In this document: positions 14,488 through 22,145 of the stretch, piece after piece
How the letters are laid out: each line of letters starts with the position of its first letter
How positions within the stretch are numbered: position 1 is the stretch's first letter
Assembly: GCA_025774405.1 (NCBI GenBank)
Contig: JALGWB010000019.1
Coordinates: 1 to 22,269, forward strand
Length of the DNA stretch: 22,269 nucleotides
Origin: a bacterium
Lineage (GTDB): Bacteria > Arandabacterota > Arandabacteria > Arandabacterales > Arandabacteraceae
Direction of reading: 5' to 3'
Notes under the pieces: model-generated
The model's input: the letters and a program-made list of their open reading frames with translations, nothing else
What the model was told of the DNA's origin: nothing
Databases searched by the model: none
Program-made: the position numbers and the translations under genes

Positions 14488-15862
14488 AACCAGCCAGACG
14501 CCATCCCAAACAGGCACTGGAACACAGCTTGATCTTTTCAAGCAAGCTGCGCCAGCCAACTATTCTGCTGTTGATGCGATTCGATCAGAAATCGACAGAT
14601 GCCTTAAGTGCGGACTCTGTAGATCGGTTTGTCCGGTGTTTGCTGAGATACTCGATGAATCTGGTTGCGCCCGGGGCAAGATTGCTCTTGTTGAAGGCCT
14701 TGCCGATGGCGATCTGGTTTTAAGCAGTATATTCAGCGACAGACTTTCCAAATGTCTGAACTGTAAGTCATGCATGGAGATTTGCCCAAGTGGAATAAAG
14801 GTTGATGAGATTGTGCTGGCTGCCCGGGCTGAGATCTTTACCAGAGGCAAGTTCCCGTTCATCAAGAGATTCATCTTCCGCCAACTTTTAAGGCGGGGAC
14901 GCCTTCTGCCGCCGATCAGCAAGCTGATTGCCTTTATCGAGCGCAAGATATTGCGCTGTCTGCCACCTTCAAGCCCATACAGACTCCTGCTGCCAATAGT
15001 CAAGATCGATAAGAATCGCACGCTACCGATCTTTGCCGAGCGGACCCTTATGGACGATTTTGGTGAGATCCTGAAGCCTAAAGGCAAGCCCAGGATGCGG
15101 ATCGGCTTCTTCCTCGGATGCTCAACCAATCTCATCTATACAAACATCGGGCGAGCAGTCATACGAATACTTCTGGGAGAACAATTTGAAGTTGTCACAC
15201 CCCGTAAGCAAGGGTGTTGTGGTGTTCCGGTTTATACTTCGGGTGACAGGCGAACTGGCAGAGAGCTGGCACTTAAGAACATTCGTGCGTTTGAACCCTA
15301 TGCTCTCGATGCGATTGTAACCGCCTGTGCATCCTGTGGGAGGGCACTGAAGACCGATTATGAGACCATACTTGGATTCAGGAAGAATGCACTCGGAGCG
15401 AAGGTTTACGATTTGAATGAATTCCTGATGAAGTTTGGCAAGCGGCGACTCTGTGGTGATGGTCTTAATCCCATAAAGGTGACCTATCATGACCCTTGCC
15501 ATCTCAATCGAGGTCAGGGAATCACAGAACAGCCGCGGATGCTGCTCCAGGCTATTCCGAATGTATCCTTCGTCGAGATGGAAGAAGCTACAAGGTGCTG
15601 TGGCGGTGGTGGGCTCTTCAGTTTTACCCACTATGACATAGCCAGGGAGATAGGGCGGAGGAAGGCAGGCTATATAGCTGCAACCGAGGCTGATGCAGTT
15701 GCAACATCTTGCCCCAGTTGCATGATGCAGCTTGAGGATGTCCTGCGGCGAAGTGGTTTGCCGCAGAGAGTTGTCCACATCGCAGAGCTGATTGCTGCTT
15801 GCTATCCACCCCTTGAGGAATCGCTCGAGCCCGTTTCAATTAGAGGCAACCAGAAGATATGA
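14480..15862 (+). CDS. glcF: Glycolate oxidase iron-sulfur subunit GlcF-like
   Basis: This protein takes electrons from GlcD and passes them towards the quinone pool. The 460-residue product has two 4Fe-4S motifs: CLKCGLCRSVCP (C41, 44, 47, 51) and CLNCKSCMEICPSG (C92, 95, 98, 102). Two CCG cysteine-rich domains follow (GCCGVPV near 245 with TACASCG; HDPCHLNRGQ and RCCGGGGLFS near 373 with TSCPSCMMQLEDV). This is the GlcF/heterodisulfide-reductase-D-like layout. ATG 14480 overlaps the end of glcD by 8 nt, so the two were a coupled operon. The substrate (glycolate, D-lactate or another 2-hydroxyacid) cannot be fixed from sequence. A polar N-terminal lead of about 30 residues precedes the first cluster. 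Confidence 0.93.
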   Translation: MIETSQTPSQTGTGTQLDLFKQAAPANYSAVDAIRSEIDRCLKCGLCRSVCPVFAEILDESGCARGKIALVEGLADGDLVLSSIFSDRLSKCLNCKSCMEICPSGIKVDEIVLAARAEIFTRGKFPFIKRFIFRQLLRRGRLLPPISKLIAFIERKILRCLPPSSPYRLLLPIVKIDKNRTLPIFAERTLMDDFGEILKPKGKPRMRIGFFLGCSTNLIYTNIGRAVIRILLGEQFEVVTPRKQGCCGVPVYTSGDRRTGRELALKNIRAFEPYALDAIVTACASCGRALKTDYETILGFRKNALGAKVYDLNEFLMKFGKRRLCGDGLNPIKVTYHDPCHLNRGQGITEQPRMLLQAIPNVSFVEMEEATRCCGGGGLFSFTHYDIAREIGRRKAGYIAATEADAVATSCPSCMMQLEDVLRRSGLPQRVVHIAELIAACYPPLEESLEPVSIRGNQKI

Positions 15863-15900
15863 GGGGCAGTGAAATGGTGTTTCACTGCCCCGGGTTGGTT
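15863..15900. terminator. Bidirectional terminator-like hairpin between convergent genes
   Basis: A perfect 12-bp inverted repeat, GGGGCAGTGAAA (15863-15874) and TTTCACTGCCCC (15880-15891), has a 5-nt loop. It begins on the base after the glcF TGA and ends 9 nt from the end of the opposing lipoprotein gene. On the + strand it is followed by a weak GGTTGGTTTT tract; on the - strand there is no T-run. It probably ends both transcripts. Confidence 0.75.
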
Positions 15901-16926
15901 TTAGCGGCAGACGCTTGCCCACCTGCCATGGAAGAAACCGGAAGAATCCCGACAGATGCAGTAGTGGCCTCTGAAATAGCCTCGCACTGTGAAGGTTTCA
16001 TCGACCCAGTGTCCTTCAAAGGAGCCGTCAGGGCCGAATGCATCGGAGGCTGATGGCGTCCAGGTGCCTCTGAGCAAACCGGCGAACTTTCCTGAACGCA
16101 TTATCCACTTTCCGTAGAGCACGCGGTTGCCATCTTCAATCGTGTAGTGCCCTCTGAGATAGCCAGCAATCGCTCCATTCGCAGCAATCCAGATACCCTT
16201 GAAGAAACCAGAGGTATCGCTTTCGGAAATCCATCTGCCTTCCATGAATCCCCTGCGACAGAGCTGCGGACTGGTATCAGTCGCTACAATGGAGATCTTG
16301 TTGCAATCGTCAATCACGACGAAGTCCCTGTAGTCCTTAAGATCAGCAAGCGGGATCTCAACACTGTACTGGGCAGTTCTTATCTTCACAACATTGGCAG
16401 TCTCGGTATCTGAGGGATCGGGTGTGTCAATTATCCTGAACAGGATTCCATCCACATGGCCTTTGGTGTGCGAAATCCATTCAACCGCGTGAGGTCTTCG
16501 GCGTGGTCTTACGATATGATCACCTCGATCGAAGCGGATGAGACGCTTGATGATCACAACGCCACCTTCAACGATAAGCGATCCCGACCAGTCTGTGACC
16601 TGGCAATCTTCACCAGGGTTTATTGTTGTATCTGGATGGTCAAGATTTCCCCAGAGCAGCCTCAAAGTATAGTGACGTGCTCTACCATTGCGAATGGCAT
16701 TCATGACTTGAGGATTGTCTGCCATATCATCATCATAGGATTGGTCATCGGGATATGAAGCGAGTAGCTCTGCATCGTCGAAGCCTGGTGCCTCACTCTC
16801 GGTTGTGTAGCCTCCATAGTCGAGTGTTGCGAACGTCTGGCTCTCTTCGTCGGTCGAGAAGAAGGTCTCACAGCCGGTGATGACAAATGCCACAGCGAGT
16901 GCTAGGACTGCGAGTCTTGCCTTCAT
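15901..16926 (-). CDS. Putative lipoprotein with eight short Gly/aromatic repeats
   Basis: I do not recognise a named family. The 341-residue product begins MKARLAVLALAVAFVITGC, a lipoprotein signal peptide with lipobox ITGC (Cys19), so it should be lipid-anchored in a diderm envelope. Residues about 20-80 are acidic and disordered-looking, about 85-215 form a probable beta domain (LRLLWGNLDHPD, GGVVIIKRLIRFDRGD), and about 226-336 hold eight units of G-[FYLS]-[FLM]-x-G-x-[WY] spaced 13-18 residues apart (e.g. GFMEGRW, GFFKGIW, GYLRGHY, GLLRGTW, GSFEGHW). The units resemble MORN-type hairpin repeats but do not match them closely. A strong SD (aggaggtgg) precedes the ATG. It converges on glcF and is divergent from the protease region. 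Confidence 0.85.
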   Translation of the reverse strand: MKARLAVLALAVAFVITGCETFFSTDEESQTFATLDYGGYTTESEAPGFDDAELLASYPDDQSYDDDMADNPQVMNAIRNGRARHYTLRLLWGNLDHPDTTINPGEDCQVTDWSGSLIVEGGVVIIKRLIRFDRGDHIVRPRRRPHAVEWISHTKGHVDGILFRIIDTPDPSDTETANVVKIRTAQYSVEIPLADLKDYRDFVVIDDCNKISIVATDTSPQLCRRGFMEGRWISESDTSGFFKGIWIAANGAIAGYLRGHYTIEDGNRVLYGKWIMRSGKFAGLLRGTWTPSASDAFGPDGSFEGHWVDETFTVRGYFRGHYCICRDSSGFFHGRWASVCR

Positions 16927-17187
16927 TCAATCCACCTCCTCTTGCTCTAGGAGAGTCGGAACCATAACCTTTACTCCCGCCTAGTTCGACGCCCGCAGGT
17001 TTAAAATCGAAGGTGACACGGGGGCAGGTGATTGTAACGAAGTTGAACAAATTTCTTTGAGCGAGTCGCTAAGGGGTAGGGCATTAAGGTGTGGAAGCAG
17101 AGCTGCGAGTTCCTCGCCCGTCACGCTCCTTAGGACTCGCTCGTATCCAATATAAAACACCTCCTCCATAATAGCAAGCAAAAAATA
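16927..17187. other. Upstream region of the lipoprotein gene
   Basis: The first 20 bases hold the minus-strand SD (aagaggaggtgg) of the lipoprotein gene. A TACAAT hexamer on the minus strand (complement of 17031-17036) could be a -10, but I see no good -35 at the right distance. A 62-codon minus-strand frame (17169 down to 16981, beginning MEEVFYIGYERVLRSVTGEE) is open but has no SD, and I recognise nothing in it. The stretch is otherwise unassigned. Confidence 0.4.
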
Positions 17188-17490
17188 GGGGTCGGAGCCA
17201 AAAAAGTCGCATTCGCTAGCATCCTTTGGAATCATTGGCATGTTTTGGAGATGGCTTTTTCCGGCCAAGGGTCCTGCGACCAGCCGCGACAGCATCAGGT
17301 GGACCAGCTTCGAAGCAGGCCTTAGCAGCTTCCACGGCTGTGGACTCTAGGTTTGCCCTGCTATGGCACGTGTTGGCTTGGCAGGTCAAAGCGGATTCCA
17401 CCTGCCAGCGGGCGAATCTCCGTTCCAGCTTGCTGTTGCTAGTATGGACTCCGAGAGTCATGTTGCATGCACGTTTTTGGCTCCGACCCC
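17188..17490. mobile_element. MITE-like non-autonomous element, copy A
   Basis: Perfect 17-bp terminal inverted repeats bound this 303-bp stretch: GGGGTCGGAGCCAAAAA at 17188-17204 and its complement at 17474-17490. No convincing gene lies inside; the open frames have no recognisable product. The interior shares blocks in the same order and orientation with copy B (20434-20686), including TCCGGCCAAGGGTCCTGCGA near 17259-17278 and ACCTGCCAGCGGGCG near 17400. No target-site duplication is obvious. A non-autonomous transposable element or degenerate insertion remnant is the best reading; the mobilising enzyme is unknown. Confidence 0.7.
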
Positions 17491-17499
17491 CGGGAATGC

Positions 17500-17528
17500 T
17501 TGAAATTTCGGGGGTTTTGTGCTACACT
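17500..17528 (+). promoter_or_regulatory. Predicted sigma70 promoter of the protease gene
   Basis: TTGAAA (17500-17505) and TACACT (17523-17528) are separated by 17 bp, with a TGC just before the -10 (extended -10). It lies 9 nt from the right end of element A and about 160 nt upstream of the protease ATG, giving a leader of roughly 155 nt. Confidence 0.65.
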
Positions 17529-17538
17529 CACCCTGAAG

Positions 17539-17637
17539 GTACGTGATCGGCTCACGTACAAGCCAAGGTTCGTGAATGAAATCTTATGTGAGACTGATTG
17601 ATCCGGAGTTTGCTCCGGCGTCGCTCACCCTTTTTTT
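17539..17637 (+). promoter_or_regulatory. Structured leader with terminator-like hairpin (possible attenuator)
   Basis: Hairpin 1 is GTACGTGA / TCACGTAC (17539-17546 with 17552-17559), close to the predicted transcript start. Hairpin 2 has an outer stem GTGAG / CTCAC (17588-17592 with 17624-17628), an inner stem CCGGAG-TTTG-CTCCGG (17603-17618) and a seven-T run (17631-17637), like an intrinsic terminator. The segment CTCACGTA (17551-17558) can instead pair with TATGTGAG (17585-17592) with one G-U, which would break both hairpins. This is the geometry of a terminator/antiterminator switch. The signal is unknown, and no known riboswitch class was recognised. Confidence 0.5.
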
Positions 17638-17689
17638 GACCTCTCCAGTTCCACGAAAAGATGGTAAATCCCAAGAGGAGGTGTAGCCA

Positions 17690-20425
17690 ATGAGGCCCAA
17701 TGGGATTGGTCTGTTTGTCTGGGTAGCAGTTCTTGTGCTTGCAACTGCTGCCTTTGCCTCTCCATCGGCACAGCCTCGAACTGTTGAGGACCGCGTGGAG
17801 GTCCCCTGTACAGTTGACATTGAGGCTCTACGCCAGGAGATTGTTGAGAATGGCTGGAACTACACAGTTGGCGAGAATCCTGCAACGAGGTATACGCTTG
17901 ATCAGCTGTGTGGGCTGATTGTTCCTGAAGACTGGAAGGCGCATGCCCGCTTTGTGAAAGTCACCCCGAGGCTTAGTCTGCCTTCCCAATTCAACTGGTG
18001 CGATCAGGGAGGATGCACACCAATCAAAAACCAGGGTTCATGCGGTAGCTGCTGGGCTTTTGGTACAGTTGGACCGCTCGAGTGCAACATCCTGATCAAG
18101 GATGGACTTGAAGTTGATCTTTCTGAGCAGTGGCTTGTGAGTTGCAATCAGGAGGGTTGGGGATGTAACGGAGGCTGGTGGGCGCATGACTATCATCAGT
18201 GGAAAGATGACCCGTGTGGTGATGACGGTGCTGTACTCGAATCCAATTTCCCCTATACCGCAACGGATGCACCATGCAATTGCCCTTACCCTCATGACTA
18301 CTGGATAGACAACTGGGCATTCATCACATCTGAGGATAGCATTCCTCCTGTTGACATGATAAAGCAGGCGATTATGGATTATGGACCAGTCTCAGTCGCA
18401 GTATGCGTGAACAGCGCGTTTCAGGCATATACAGGTGGTGTCTTCAGTGGTCCAACCTGTTCGGACATCAATCATGCAGTCGTGCTTGTGGGCTGGGATG
18501 ACAACCAGGGCACGAGTGGTGTGTGGTTCCTTCGGAACTCCTGGGGAACAGGATGGGGCGAAGATGGCTACATGCGAATCGAATACGGCGTGTGCGATGT
18601 TGGCTATGCTGCTTGCTATGTCGACTATCCCGGTACAGCGACCTTGCGAATCACCCTGCCCGATGGTGCCCCGGAGATAATTCCACCTGGTGAATCGACA
18701 ACGATTTCAGTGAGAATCGAAGAGATCTCTGACACCTATGTCCCCGGAAGTGGCTTGCTCCATTATCGTTACGACGGCGGTACTTATCTGACATCTCCCC
18801 TGGTTCACGTAAGTGGGGATCTGTATGAGGCCACCCTGCCGCCACCAACTTGTGACGATACACCTGAGTTCTACTTCAGTGCAGAGGGGGAGGTAAGTGG
18901 CACAGTCTATAATCCAAGTGATGCACCTTCGACAGTGTATACAGCACTTGTAGGAACGGTAACATCCTTCTTCGATGATGATTTCGAGACCGATAGGGGC
19001 TGGAGTGTTCAGAACGATGCTGGTCTTACTTCAGGTGCCTGGGAGAGGGGGGTACCAGTTGGTGGTGGCGATCGTGGTGATCCAGCAAACGATTACGATG
19101 GCTCCGGATCCTGCTATCTGACTGAGAACGTGGATGGCGATTCTGATGTTGACGGAGGCATCACATGGCTCATATCACCAACTTTCGACTTGAGCACAGC
19201 AACTGATGCACAGGTAAAATATGCCCTCTGGTACACGAATGACTTCGGAAACGCTCCACACTCCGATCTGTTCATCACCTATGTCTCCAACGACGATGGC
19301 TCTACGTGGGTTCCCGTCGATACCATTGGTCCGCAGACGCCTGCCCATGCCTGGGTTGAGCATAGCTTCATGGTCGGAGATTACGTTACCTTGACAAACC
19401 AGGTCAGGGTGCGATTTGAGGCCTCCGATCTGGGCGATGGTTCGGTCGTGGAGGCCGGCATAGACGATTTCCATGTATCGCTATTTGACTGCGCAGTCGG
19501 GATCGATCCGGATTCATCATACGTGACCTTGACTGGTGAGAGCGCAGCTGGGCTCACGACATGTCCAGCCGGTGATGGGCCAACATATCAGTACGTGAAG
19601 GTGACTGTGCGTGATGGATTGGGCAATCCCGTGGCGGGTATAGCATCAGATGAGTTTACGGTTTCGACGGCGCCGGGAGCGGGCACTCAGTATTTCGGTA
19701 CGTTTTCATGTACGGTGACGCCCGTCGATGCCCAGACTGACTCCAATGGCGAGATTCGGTTTGAGCTCACGGGAGATACCTCGATCCGGGGCGACATCAA
19801 CGTTGGGGTTGATGTGAGCGGAACCACCATCAACAACACCGATGTGTTGCCTGCGATATCCATGGATATTGGGATCGACGGGACGGTTGATCTTGTCGAC
19901 TTTGCCGATTTCGCAGAGGACTACGGGACTGGCAACAGTCGCAGTGATTTCAACTGGAATGGCACAGTTGACCTGACGGATTTCGCTGATTTTGCAGAGC
20001 ACTACACGCATGGTGACCAGTCGCTCTTGGCTGCTCACGAAGAAGGGGTTGTATTGACAGACCACGCTTTGCAGCTCCTTGAGGAGTTCAAGCATGCATC
20101 ACCTGAGATCGAAGAGGCTGTTGATCGCCTGCTTAGTCGACTGAACCAGCGTGCGTTGGGCTTGAGATGCCAGCCGAATCCGTTGAAGAAGTCCACAGCC
20201 ATCAGCTACTCACTGCCGACAACGGCTTATACCAAGTTGACTGTTCACGATGTGCAAGGCAGGACGGTAGCGACACTCGTGGACCAGGTTCGTGAGGCAG
20301 GCTCTTACAATGTGCTTTGGGACGGTCGGGACAATGCCGGCAGAAAGGTCTCGCCCGGCATCTATTTCGTCCGCCTCCAGACTTCGAAAGCAACTCTGAC
20401 AGAACGGATAACTCTGCTCCGCTAA
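17690..20425 (+). CDS. Secreted papain-family (C1A) cysteine protease with dockerin-like repeats and T9SS/FlgD-like C-terminal domain
   Basis: A 911-residue multidomain exported protease. A Sec signal peptide (about 1-23, ending ATAAFA) is followed by a short propeptide-like stretch with NYTVGENPATRYTLDQL. The C1A domain (about 97-315) has the oxyanion Gln115, catalytic Cys121 (CGSCWAF), His262 (NHAVVLVGW) and Asn283 (NSWGTGWGE), all intact. Next come beta-rich regions at about 316-425, 426-600 (jelly-roll/MAM-like, FETDRGWSV to AGIDDFHVSL) and 601-720 (Big_1-like). Two EF-hand/dockerin-like calcium units lie at about 726-773 (DGTVDLVDFADFAEDY, NGTVDLTDFADFAEHY). The C-terminal about 828-911 (QPNPLKKSTAISYSLP to GIYFVRLQT) matches FlgD-like/type IX secretion sorting domains. 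ATG has SD aagaggaggtg. Substrate unknown. Confidence 0.93.
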   Translation: MRPNGIGLFVWVAVLVLATAAFASPSAQPRTVEDRVEVPCTVDIEALRQEIVENGWNYTVGENPATRYTLDQLCGLIVPEDWKAHARFVKVTPRLSLPSQFNWCDQGGCTPIKNQGSCGSCWAFGTVGPLECNILIKDGLEVDLSEQWLVSCNQEGWGCNGGWWAHDYHQWKDDPCGDDGAVLESNFPYTATDAPCNCPYPHDYWIDNWAFITSEDSIPPVDMIKQAIMDYGPVSVAVCVNSAFQAYTGGVFSGPTCSDINHAVVLVGWDDNQGTSGVWFLRNSWGTGWGEDGYMRIEYGVCDVGYAACYVDYPGTATLRITLPDGAPEIIPPGESTTISVRIEEISDTYVPGSGLLHYRYDGGTYLTSPLVHVSGDLYEATLPPPTCDDTPEFYFSAEGEVSGTVYNPSDAPSTVYTALVGTVTSFFDDDFETDRGWSVQNDAGLTSGAWERGVPVGGGDRGDPANDYDGSGSCYLTENVDGDSDVDGGITWLISPTFDLSTATDAQVKYALWYTNDFGNAPHSDLFITYVSNDDGSTWVPVDTIGPQTPAHAWVEHSFMVGDYVTLTNQVRVRFEASDLGDGSVVEAGIDDFHVSLFDCAVGIDPDSSYVTLTGESAAGLTTCPAGDGPTYQYVKVTVRDGLGNPVAGIASDEFTVSTAPGAGTQYFGTFSCTVTPVDAQTDSNGEIRFELTGDTSIRGDINVGVDVSGTTINNTDVLPAISMDIGIDGTVDLVDFADFAEDYGTGNSRSDFNWNGTVDLTDFADFAEHYTHGDQSLLAAHEEGVVLTDHALQLLEEFKHASPEIEEAVDRLLSRLNQRALGLRCQPNPLKKSTAISYSLPTTAYTKLTVHDVQGRTVATLVDQVREAGSYNVLWDGRDNAGRKVSPGIYFVRLQTSKATLTERITLLR

Positions 20426-20433
20426 CCCCGCAC

Positions 20434-20686
20434 CTTTTTGGGGACGGAGCCAAAAACGTGCAGCGGGCGGCCGTCCGCCAGCGCAAGAGACCTGGCGAAG
20501 CCGCCCGTTAGCGTTTGTGGCATTTCCGGCAAGGCCCGCGGACCCCGTGGTCCTGCGATCTGCCAGCGCGGCATGCTTACCTGCCACAGGCGCCCGCCGT
20601 CAATTGACAGGGAACCGCCTTTCTGGTGCTTGTGAGGGCTACTCTCGAACCATCTTGTGCACGTTTTTGGCTCCGACCCCAAAAAG
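20434..20686. mobile_element. MITE-like non-autonomous element, copy B
   Basis: Terminal inverted repeats of 29 bp (20434-20462 and 20658-20686) differ at one position. Both contain the CGGAGCCAAAAACGTGCA core; the right end has GGGGTCGG and the left GGGGACGG. The 253-bp element starts 9 nt after the protease stop. Its interior is GC-rich and shares TTTCCGGCAAGG (20523-20534) and GGTCCTGCGATCTGCC (from 20549) with copy A in the same orientation, although the two copies have diverged strongly. No convincing gene is inside. The CCCC-GCACCTTTTT-GGGG at the left edge may also fold and help end the protease transcript. Confidence 0.72.
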
Positions 20687-20716
20687 TTGACAGGGGGTTG
20701 GGGCTCGTGGTATCAT
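20687..20716 (+). promoter_or_regulatory. Predicted sigma70 promoter of trpB2
   Basis: A consensus -35 TTGACA (20687-20692) starts on the first base after element B. After an 18-bp spacer comes TATCAT (20711-20716), preceded by TGG, an extended -10. Transcription would begin near 20723, about 100 nt before the trpB ATG. Confidence 0.7.
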
Positions 20717-20825
20717 GGCAGCGCTTGTTTGAAATGGAGTACCGGGAGAAACCGAAGAGTCAAGCCACACTCTTTGGATTTTAGTTTCACAGGTATTGTT
20801 GCAGCAACGCTTCGGGGAGGGAGCT

Positions 20826-22139
20826 ATGGGAGAGACGTACCAAATAGGACTTTCAACAGATGAGCTTCCACGCAAGTGGTACAACATCATTCCTGATCTA
20901 CCGGAACCGCTACCACCTCCGATTGGCGATGAGCAGCTCAAGCACCTGCCAGAACTTATGATCGGTAAGTGTCTCGAACAGGAAATGTCACAGGAGCGCT
21001 GGATCGACATACCTGAGGGTATACTCGAGCTCTACCTGCGCGCTGGACGTCCGAGGCCACTCTTTCGCGCGCGTGCGCTCGAGAAGGCAATTGGCACACC
21101 TGCCCGCATGTACTACAAGAGTGAATTCTATAGCCCCACAGGAAGTCACAAGGTCAATACTGCACTCGCCCAGGCCTACTATGCCAAGGAGCATGGTTTT
21201 GAACGCCTAACCACCGAGACTGGAGCAGGACAGTGGGGAACAGCTCTCTCCTATGCATGCGCTATGGTAGGACTTGAGTGTACCATCTACTGGGTGCGAG
21301 CTGTCTATCGCTGGAAGAAGGCTCGCCGTAATCTGATGCATCTTTTTGGTGCGCAGGTTTACGCTTCACCTAGCCCCAACACAAAGGTCGGCAAGGCACT
21401 CTATGACAAGAATCCGGAGCATCCAGGTTCGCTGAGCATCGCCATCTCTGAAGGGCTCGAAGATGCGCAGGATCCGAAGGCGGCTTACTCACTTGGCTCA
21501 GTGCTCAACCACGTGCTCATGCACCAGACCATAATCGGGCTTGAGACGCAAAAGCAGTTTGAAAAGGCCGGCGAGTATCCCGATCTGATGATTTCCTGTC
21601 TCGGTGGAGGCAGCAACTTCGGTGGTTTCGTGCTTCCCTTTGTTGGCGATGTTCTCACAAAGGGCAAGAAGACAAAATTCATTGCTGCTCAAAGCAAGGC
21701 TGCTCCCAATCTCCAGGGCGAATACAAGTACGACTACGCCGATCATGGCGAAATAACTCCACAACTCAAGATGTACACCCTTGGACATCAAACCGAGTTT
21801 CCACCAATTAGAGGGGACGGGCTTCGCTATCACGGTTGCTCACCAATCATAAGCCTTCTAAGAAAGCACGGTTACATTGATACAATCGCGTACCCTCAGG
21901 ATGAGAAGTATGTGTTTGAAATGGCCGAGCTCTTTGCTCGCACAGAGGGCTTCCTGCCCGCCCCGGAGTCGGCATACAGCATAGCCTGTGCCATAGACGA
22001 GGCTCACAAGTGCAAGAAGAATGGAGAAGCCAAGGTTATCGCCTTCAATGTGAGTGGTCATGGCTTTATGGATATGGTAGGTTTTGATGAAGTTCTGGGT
22101 CTTTCCGATCGAAGCCCTCTTACCGAGCTTGCAAAATAG
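20826..22139 (+). CDS. trpB: Tryptophan synthase beta chain-like protein, TrpB2 type
   Basis: This PLP enzyme condenses indole with serine to make tryptophan. The product is 437 residues from ATG 20826, chosen for its SD (ggggaggga); an upstream TTG at 20796 is less likely. The PLP lysine is K109 in SPTGSHKVN, the catalytic glutamate is E131 in ETGAGQWG, and the phosphate cup is GGGSN at 260-264. The N-terminal KWYNIIPDLPEPLPPP, the RPRPLFRA segment and ETGAGQWG (TrpB1 has GQHG) mark the longer TrpB2 class, which often works without TrpA. No trpA or other trp gene is visible here, so it appears to be a single-gene unit with its own promoter. A role in salvaging free indole is an inference from the subfamily. 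Confidence 0.94.
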   Translation: MGETYQIGLSTDELPRKWYNIIPDLPEPLPPPIGDEQLKHLPELMIGKCLEQEMSQERWIDIPEGILELYLRAGRPRPLFRARALEKAIGTPARMYYKSEFYSPTGSHKVNTALAQAYYAKEHGFERLTTETGAGQWGTALSYACAMVGLECTIYWVRAVYRWKKARRNLMHLFGAQVYASPSPNTKVGKALYDKNPEHPGSLSIAISEGLEDAQDPKAAYSLGSVLNHVLMHQTIIGLETQKQFEKAGEYPDLMISCLGGGSNFGGFVLPFVGDVLTKGKKTKFIAAQSKAAPNLQGEYKYDYADHGEITPQLKMYTLGHQTEFPPIRGDGLRYHGCSPIISLLRKHGYIDTIAYPQDEKYVFEMAELFARTEGFLPAPESAYSIACAIDEAHKCKKNGEAKVIAFNVSGHGFMDMVGFDEVLGLSDRSPLTELAK

Positions 22140-22145
22140 GCGATA

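Noticed and set aside
16981..17169. Minus-strand 62-codon frame upstream of the lipoprotein gene
   Set aside because: It is open, but has no SD and no recognisable family, and it reads into the lipoprotein gene's leader; kept only as a note.
17216..17546. Open frames on both strands within element A as a transposase gene
   Set aside because: The products (about 80-106 residues) show no catalytic motif or known fold, and frames on both strands are open by composition. This is better explained as a non-coding element.
20422..20682. Minus-strand frame spanning element B as a gene
   Set aside because: It runs through both terminal repeats and into the protease stop region, with no SD and no recognised product.
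17188..20686. CRISPR array or defence island in the accessory region
   Set aside because: There are only two long inverted-ended elements 3 kb apart, no short regularly spaced repeats, and no cas-like or nuclease genes.
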